Position numbers and translations under genes: made by a program. A stretch of 34,830 nucleotides of DNA from Mariniblastus sp. GTDB taxonomy: Bacteria; Planctomycetota; Planctomycetia; Pirellulales; Pirellulaceae. Below are positions 34,011 to 34,830 of the stretch, piece after piece (positions within the stretch are counted from its first letter, which is position 1; each line of letters starts with the position of its first letter). Under the pieces are notes generated by a model. It did no database searches. It was not told the origin of the DNA and saw nothing but the letters and a program-made list of their open reading frames with translations. The stretch spans positions 1 through 34,830 of the forward strand of contig JABACA010000036.1 of the NCBI GenBank assembly GCA_014237975.1. Direction: 5' to 3'.

Positions 34011-34830
34011 CTACTTGCTACGGTTCTGATCCTGGAACAACGGGAAGGTGGCAGAATCGATCCTGGCTTTAGAAAAAATCGCCTTCATCTGCTGGACCTT
34101 GGCCGGGTAGTCGGCCGCCACATTGTTCTTCTCGCCCAAATCACGCGACAAGTCATACAGCTCGATCTTGGCATCCGCGTTCTTGCGAAGATTGCCCCGC
34201 ACCGCCTTAAAGTTTCCCTGCCGGATCGCCTGCCAACCTCCCCGTGGGCTAAATTCCCAGTACAGGTAATCGTGCTCTGGCTGTTCCTGCCCGAGAAAGG
34301 TCGGCAGCATCGAAATTCCATCCACGTTTTCGGGAACTTCCAATCCGGCCATTTCACAGAACGTGGGCAACATGTCCCAGAAGGCCGAGATATGGTCCGA
34401 CGTAGAACCGGCCTGGATTTTCCCTGGCCAACAAGCCACCAGCGGCGCCCGGATCCCCCCTTCGTACAGGTCCCGTTTGATTCCTCGCAGAGGTCCATTA
34501 CTGTTCCAGAACTCCGGGTTGTGTCCACCCTCGCGGTGCGGCCCATTGTCGCTGGTAAAAATGACCAGTGTTTCGTCCTCGATCCCCAGTTCGTTCAGCA
34601 AGGCCAGGATCCGCCCCACGCCATCATCCAGGTGCTCGACCATGGCCGGAAAAGCGGCGACCGGGTTTTGCACCTTCTTACTCGCATAGTTACCGACCTT
34701 GTCTTCGAATTGCGGGTAACGCTTGCGATACTTGTCGTGTAAATGCTTTGGCGCCTGCATCGCCGCATGGGGGATGGTGACCGGCAGATAACAGAAAAAG
34801 GGTCGGTCCTTGTTGGTCCGAATGAACTTC
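34011..34830 (-). CDS. Sulfatase, arylsulfatase family (C-terminal part; 5' end cut by window edge)
   Basis: The reading frame is open to the right edge and continues upstream of the internal Met at 34760 (KFIRTNKDRPFFCYLPVTIP, then HAAMQAP), so this is the C-terminal 272 residues of a longer enzyme. The calcium-site pair TSDNGPHREGG, the GGIRAPLVACWPGKI strand and the ELYDLSRDLGEKNNVAAD closing motif are typical of family S1 sulfatases. The catalytic C-x-P-x-R and the signal peptide must lie outside the window. It is a different sequence from the two complete sulfatases here. It ends 338 bp before the EamA gene start. Substrate is unknown. Confidence 0.93.
   Translation of the reverse strand, partial: KFIRTNKDRPFFCYLPVTIPHAAMQAPKHLHDKYRKRYPQFEDKVGNYASKKVQNPVAAFPAMVEHLDDGVGRILALLNELGIEDETLVIFTSDNGPHREGGHNPEFWNSNGPLRGIKRDLYEGGIRAPLVACWPGKIQAGSTSDHISAFWDMLPTFCEMAGLEVPENVDGISMLPTFLGQEQPEHDYLYWEFSPRGGWQAIRQGNFKAVRGNLRKNADAKIELYDLSRDLGEKNNVAADYPAKVQQMKAIFSKARIDSATFPLFQDQNRSK

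Noticed and set aside
33942-34742. A 266-codon plus-strand frame opposite the last sulfatase
   Set aside because: The minus strand encodes convincing sulfatase motifs and the plus frame has none.

Overview
The window looks like a chromosomal segment of a planctomycete, most likely a Pirellula/Rhodopirellula-type member of the order Pirellulales. The grounds are three formylglycine-type sulfatases, a 1406-residue protein that joins a ThuA-like domain, a discoidin-like domain, a Pirellula/Verrucomicrobium-type propeller, HEAT-like repeats and a cytochrome c domain, many secreted or lipoprotein-type proteins of unknown function, and moderate GC content judged by eye. Nearly all genes lie on the minus strand. 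The clear exceptions are the FAD oxidoreductase at 4220-5641 and the outer-membrane efflux factor at 23346-25301. No rRNA, tRNA, CRISPR array, transposase or integrase was recognised.

The most notable result is two thioredoxin-like genes, 679-1716 and 29647-30984, that are each interrupted by one in-frame TGA at the equivalent point of the protein, just after a shared G-K-P-x-L-L strand motif. Neither needs a frameshift to read through. Each TGA is followed within 18-24 nt by a perfect hairpin with a 5-nt apical loop carrying GU (7 bp at 1411-1429, 5 bp at 30699-30713), which fits the general description of a bacterial SECIS element. Several other genes here end normally in TGA, so wholesale TGA reassignment does not explain it. 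I read both as selenoproteins (Sec90 and Sec86). Ordinary gene calling would split each one into two fragments.

Layout. 1-1716: a membrane protein cut by the left edge, preceded by selenoprotein candidate 1. 1941-3242: a secreted serine hydrolase and a small membrane protein. 3462-5641: a PhnZ-type HD-domain oxygenase divergent from a DAO-type FAD oxidoreductase, possibly an aminophosphonate or amine catabolic pair. 5676-7697: small secreted proteins and lipoproteins. 7754-13470: the multidomain cytochrome c protein followed 23 nt later by a sulfatase. 13700-16030: a small membrane protein and a DUF1254/DUF1214 protein with a good terminator candidate. 16062-16330: a plus-strand relic that looks like a decayed PAS/PAC sensor domain. 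16326-18089: a TMEM175-type channel and a family 2 glycosyltransferase. 18462-25301: a complete RND tripartite efflux system, with pump and adaptor in a 4-nt-spaced operon and the outer-membrane factor divergent. 25366-28242: a DUF6868-like protein, an alpha/beta hydrolase, a small protein and a second sulfatase. 28432-30984: selenoprotein candidate 2 followed by a secreted protein and a lipoprotein. 31206-33672: a beta-rich small protein, a class II glutamine amidotransferase, a membrane protein and an EamA half-transporter. 34011-34830: a third sulfatase cut by the right edge.

All family names come from recognising motifs by eye. No database search or folding program was run.
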